Source: JBGTLW01 sp041743835 (GTDB lineage: Bacteria > Planctomycetota > Phycisphaerae > Phycisphaerales > Phycisphaeraceae). Taken from it: a stretch of DNA of 17,539 nucleotides. The notes under the pieces were generated by a model. The model saw only the letters and a program-made list of their open reading frames with translations. It was not told the origin of the DNA and made no database searches. The DNA lies in NCBI GenBank assembly GCA_041743835.1, contig JBGTLW010000142.1:1-17539 (forward strand). The letters run 5' to 3'. Below, in pieces: positions 15,941-17,539 of this stretch; positions within the stretch are counted from its first letter, which is position 1; each line of letters opens with the position of its first letter. A program made the position numbers and the translations under genes.

Positions 15941-17311
15941 ATGCCCACGCATCCCACCCGCCGACAATTCATCCAACGCTACGGAGCGGGCCTGGTCGGT
16001 ATGGCCGGGCTGGGTGCGATCGATGTCCGACGGCTCAGTGCCGCGGCTGTGCCCACACCCTACGAACCGCCCACGCTGGTGGTCCTCTACCTCCGTGGCG
16101 GGGCAGACCCCATCAACTCGGTCATCCCCTATGGCGATCCACTCTACACCGAGGTCCGCCCGACCATGGCGATCCCCGGCCCCGGCCAGCACGCAGACCC
16201 GACCCAATGCGCGATCAAGATCAACGACTACTTCGGGTTCCACCCCGCGATGAAGCCGTTGGCTGACCTGTGGGACGCGGGCATGATGGTCCCCATCCTT
16301 TCCTGCGGCAGCACGCACCCGACCCGGTCGCACTTCGATGCGCAGGACTTCATGGAGCGGGCCGCGCCCGGCATCAAGTCGGTGACCGAGGGCTGGCTCA
16401 ATCGTTATCTCGAAGCGACTCGCACCGGCGAGGAGCGCGACCTGCGCGCGGTGTCGCTGCAACCCACCCTGCCGCGCTCGCTGCGCGGGCAGTATCCGGT
16501 GTTGGCGGTGCCCGACTACGGCGCGGATGAGGCGATGGCCGCGTTCGAGCGGCTGTACGCCTGCGAGTCCAATGCCGAGGCAAAGCAGATGAACGGCCAC
16601 GCCCCGCCCGCGGGCGACGCGGACAAGGCTCCCGCGGAAGGCGAAGCACTGCCCACCACCGAACAGCTTGCCCGGCAGCGCATCCTTGAAGCGGGGTCCG
16701 ATGGCATCGCCAAGCTCCGCCACCTCAACGGCATCCTCCGCAAACAGCCGGCGGGCGATCAGGGCAGGCCCAACTACCCCAACGGCCACCTCGCGCGGCA
16801 GTTCGCAGACCTCGCCAAAGTCATCAAGGCGGGCGAGGGACTCGAAGTCGCGGCGATCGACTACAACGGGTGGGACCACCACGCCTTCCAGGGCGGCGTG
16901 GACGGCACGCACGCGGACATGCTCGGCCACGTCAGCCAGACCATCAAAGCCTTCACCGACGACCTCGGCCCCGTGCGCATGCAGAAGACGCTCATCCTGT
17001 GCATGTCCGAGTTCGGCCGCACCGTCAAGGAAAACGGGACCAACGGCACGGACCACGGCCGGGGCGGCTACATGATGGCCATCGGCGGGATGGTCAACGG
17101 CAAGCGGTTCTATGGCGGGTGGGACGGGCTCTCCCGCGAGAAGCTGGTGGATGGCCGCGACCTGCCCGTGTCGCGGAAGTCCGACTTCCGTCTGATCTTC
17201 GCCGAGGCTCTGCACAGCCTCTTCGACTTCCGCACCGACACCACCGACTTCTTCCCGCAGTACAAGGCCAACGAAAGGCCTCTGGGCTTCCTCAAGCCCA
17301 TCAACGCATAA
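15941..17311 (+). CDS. DUF1501 family exported protein
   Basis: A 456-residue protein. It begins MPTHPTRRQFIQRYGAG, a twin-arginine-type export signal, with a hydrophobic stretch ~14-26. The DUF1501 domain runs ~45-450. Conserved blocks are LVVLYLRGGAD (46-56), FHPAMKPLADLW (100-111), STHPTRSHFDAQDFME (124-139), DYNGWDHHA (307-315), MSEFGRTV (355-362) and NGTDHGRGG (368-376). The His/Asp-rich blocks resemble metal sites of the alkaline phosphatase/sulfatase superfamily, to which I recall this family belonging; no enzyme activity is established. The ATG at 15941 has GGAG seven bases upstream; a frame running back to 15833 would add 36 residues and bury the Tat-like signal. It forms an operon with DUF1800, 127 bases apart. 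Confidence 0.9.
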   Translation: MPTHPTRRQFIQRYGAGLVGMAGLGAIDVRRLSAAAVPTPYEPPTLVVLYLRGGADPINSVIPYGDPLYTEVRPTMAIPGPGQHADPTQCAIKINDYFGFHPAMKPLADLWDAGMMVPILSCGSTHPTRSHFDAQDFMERAAPGIKSVTEGWLNRYLEATRTGEERDLRAVSLQPTLPRSLRGQYPVLAVPDYGADEAMAAFERLYACESNAEAKQMNGHAPPAGDADKAPAEGEALPTTEQLARQRILEAGSDGIAKLRHLNGILRKQPAGDQGRPNYPNGHLARQFADLAKVIKAGEGLEVAAIDYNGWDHHAFQGGVDGTHADMLGHVSQTIKAFTDDLGPVRMQKTLILCMSEFGRTVKENGTNGTDHGRGGYMMAIGGMVNGKRFYGGWDGLSREKLVDGRDLPVSRKSDFRLIFAEALHSLFDFRTDTTDFFPQYKANERPLGFLKPINA

Positions 17312-17322
17312 CCGCCGCGCAT

Positions 17323-17392
17323 AACAGAGCCGCGCCCGTCAGGAAGCGGTCGATTCGCGCCTCAACAGAGCCGCGCACGTAAGTAAGCGGTC
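17323..17392. repeat. Two spaced copies of a 29-base repeat
   Basis: Copies at 17323-17351 and 17364-17392 agree at 26 of 29 bases; both begin AACAGAGCCGCGC and end AAGCGGTC, with a 41-base period. On the minus strand the second copy would read PLTYVRGSV, a spurious peptide pattern I associate with dispersed intergenic repeats in planctomycete genomes. No coding role is likely. Confidence 0.7.
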
Positions 17393-17448
17393 TTCCCCAA
17401 TTAGTCGTCCCTGAATAACCCCGCTTCCCCTTGCGTTTCAAGGTGAAC

Positions 17449-17465
17449 CGCGGCGGGTGGCCGCG
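17449..17465 (+). terminator. Short GC hairpin, weak terminator candidate
   Basis: CGCGGC and GCCGCG pair perfectly around the loop GGGTG, about 137 bases after the DUF1501 stop. No T-run follows, so it may be only a GC-rich coincidence. Confidence 0.22.
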
Positions 17466-17471
17466 CGTAGA

Positions 17472-17510
17472 TTGCAAGGTATCGTTGTGCCAACGGCCAG
17501 AACCTTGCAA
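17472..17510. promoter_or_regulatory. Nested palindrome just upstream of the next gene
   Basis: A perfect nine-base inverted repeat, TTGCAAGGT (17472-17480) and ACCTTGCAA (17502-17510), encloses a second hairpin, CGTTG-TGC-CAACG (17483-17495). It ends three bases before the ribosome site GGAG (17514-17517) of the gene starting at 17525. It could be an operator or an RNA element controlling translation. Confidence 0.4.
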
Positions 17511-17524
17511 GACGGAGCTCACGG

Positions 17525-17539
17525 ATGAAGCCTCAATCA
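17525..17539 (+). CDS. Start of an unidentified gene (cut by window end)
   Basis: ATG at 17525 is followed by four sense codons (MKPQS) to the window edge, and GGAG lies seven bases upstream. That spacing and the upstream palindrome suggest a genuine start, but five codons cannot identify a product. Confidence 0.4.

Noticed and set aside
17301..17522. 73-codon minus-strand frame at the right end
   Set aside because: It consists largely of the two 29-base repeat copies read backwards; it shows no ribosome site or domain.
1..17539. tRNA, rRNA, CRISPR array, transposase or insertion-sequence ends
   Set aside because: None of the expected signatures (clover-leaf genes, regularly spaced short repeats with many units, DDE transposase motifs, terminal repeats with target duplications) was seen.

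Overview
The window looks like chromosomal DNA of a planctomycete, most likely class Phycisphaerae. Reasons: high GC; a DUF1800/DUF1501 secreted-protein pair; two prepilin-like proteins with the FTLIELLVV start, one of them with an H-X9-DG motif; two PEP-CTERM proteins ending in SLALMGIGGLL plus an Arg-rich tail; a LacI regulator of the FEYRRPTYAKRA type; and a spaced repeat at the right end whose shadow translation reads PLTYVRGSV, a pattern I associate with planctomycete genomes. No taxonomic search was possible.

Layout. (1) Positions 2-876, plus strand: the C-terminal end of a GH88/GH105-type unsaturated uronyl hydrolase, then a Rieske [2Fe-2S] protein 11 bases later. (2) Positions 945-13747, minus strand: a co-directional run that reads, in transcription order, LacI regulator, PEP-CTERM protein with an autotransporter-type beta repeat, second PEP-CTERM protein, two directly abutting prepilin-like proteins, a GH55/Pectate_lyase_3-like secreted enzyme, a clan GH-A glycoside hydrolase, and a larger GH55-like enzyme with FN3, Ig-like and PA14 modules. 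(3) Positions 13748-14115: a 368-base divergent intergenic region with a good minus-strand promoter, a LacI-type operator candidate and a run of stem-loops. (4) Positions 14116-17311, plus strand: DUF1800 then DUF1501, separated by a long imperfect hairpin that covers the DUF1501 ribosome binding site. (5) Positions 17312-17539: repeats, a nested palindrome and the first codons of another gene.

How it fits together (inference). This is a carbohydrate-utilisation locus without SusC/SusD. Secreted beta-helix enzymes and a GH-A hydrolase would attack a polysaccharide. The GH88/GH105 enzyme would remove unsaturated uronic acid ends left by lyases, which suggests pectin or another uronate-containing glycan. 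The LacI protein would sense a released sugar and control itself and the downstream run. PEP-CTERM and prepilin-like proteins inside the run suggest a surface or export component made together with the enzymes. The DUF1800/DUF1501 pair may be an independent unit.

The most unusual signals are non-coding: the stem-loop cluster at 13900-14090, the Shine-Dalgarno-masking hairpin at 15817-15936, and a possible FN3 remnant behind the shorter GH55-like gene. I saw no tRNA, rRNA, CRISPR array, transposase or integrase gene.
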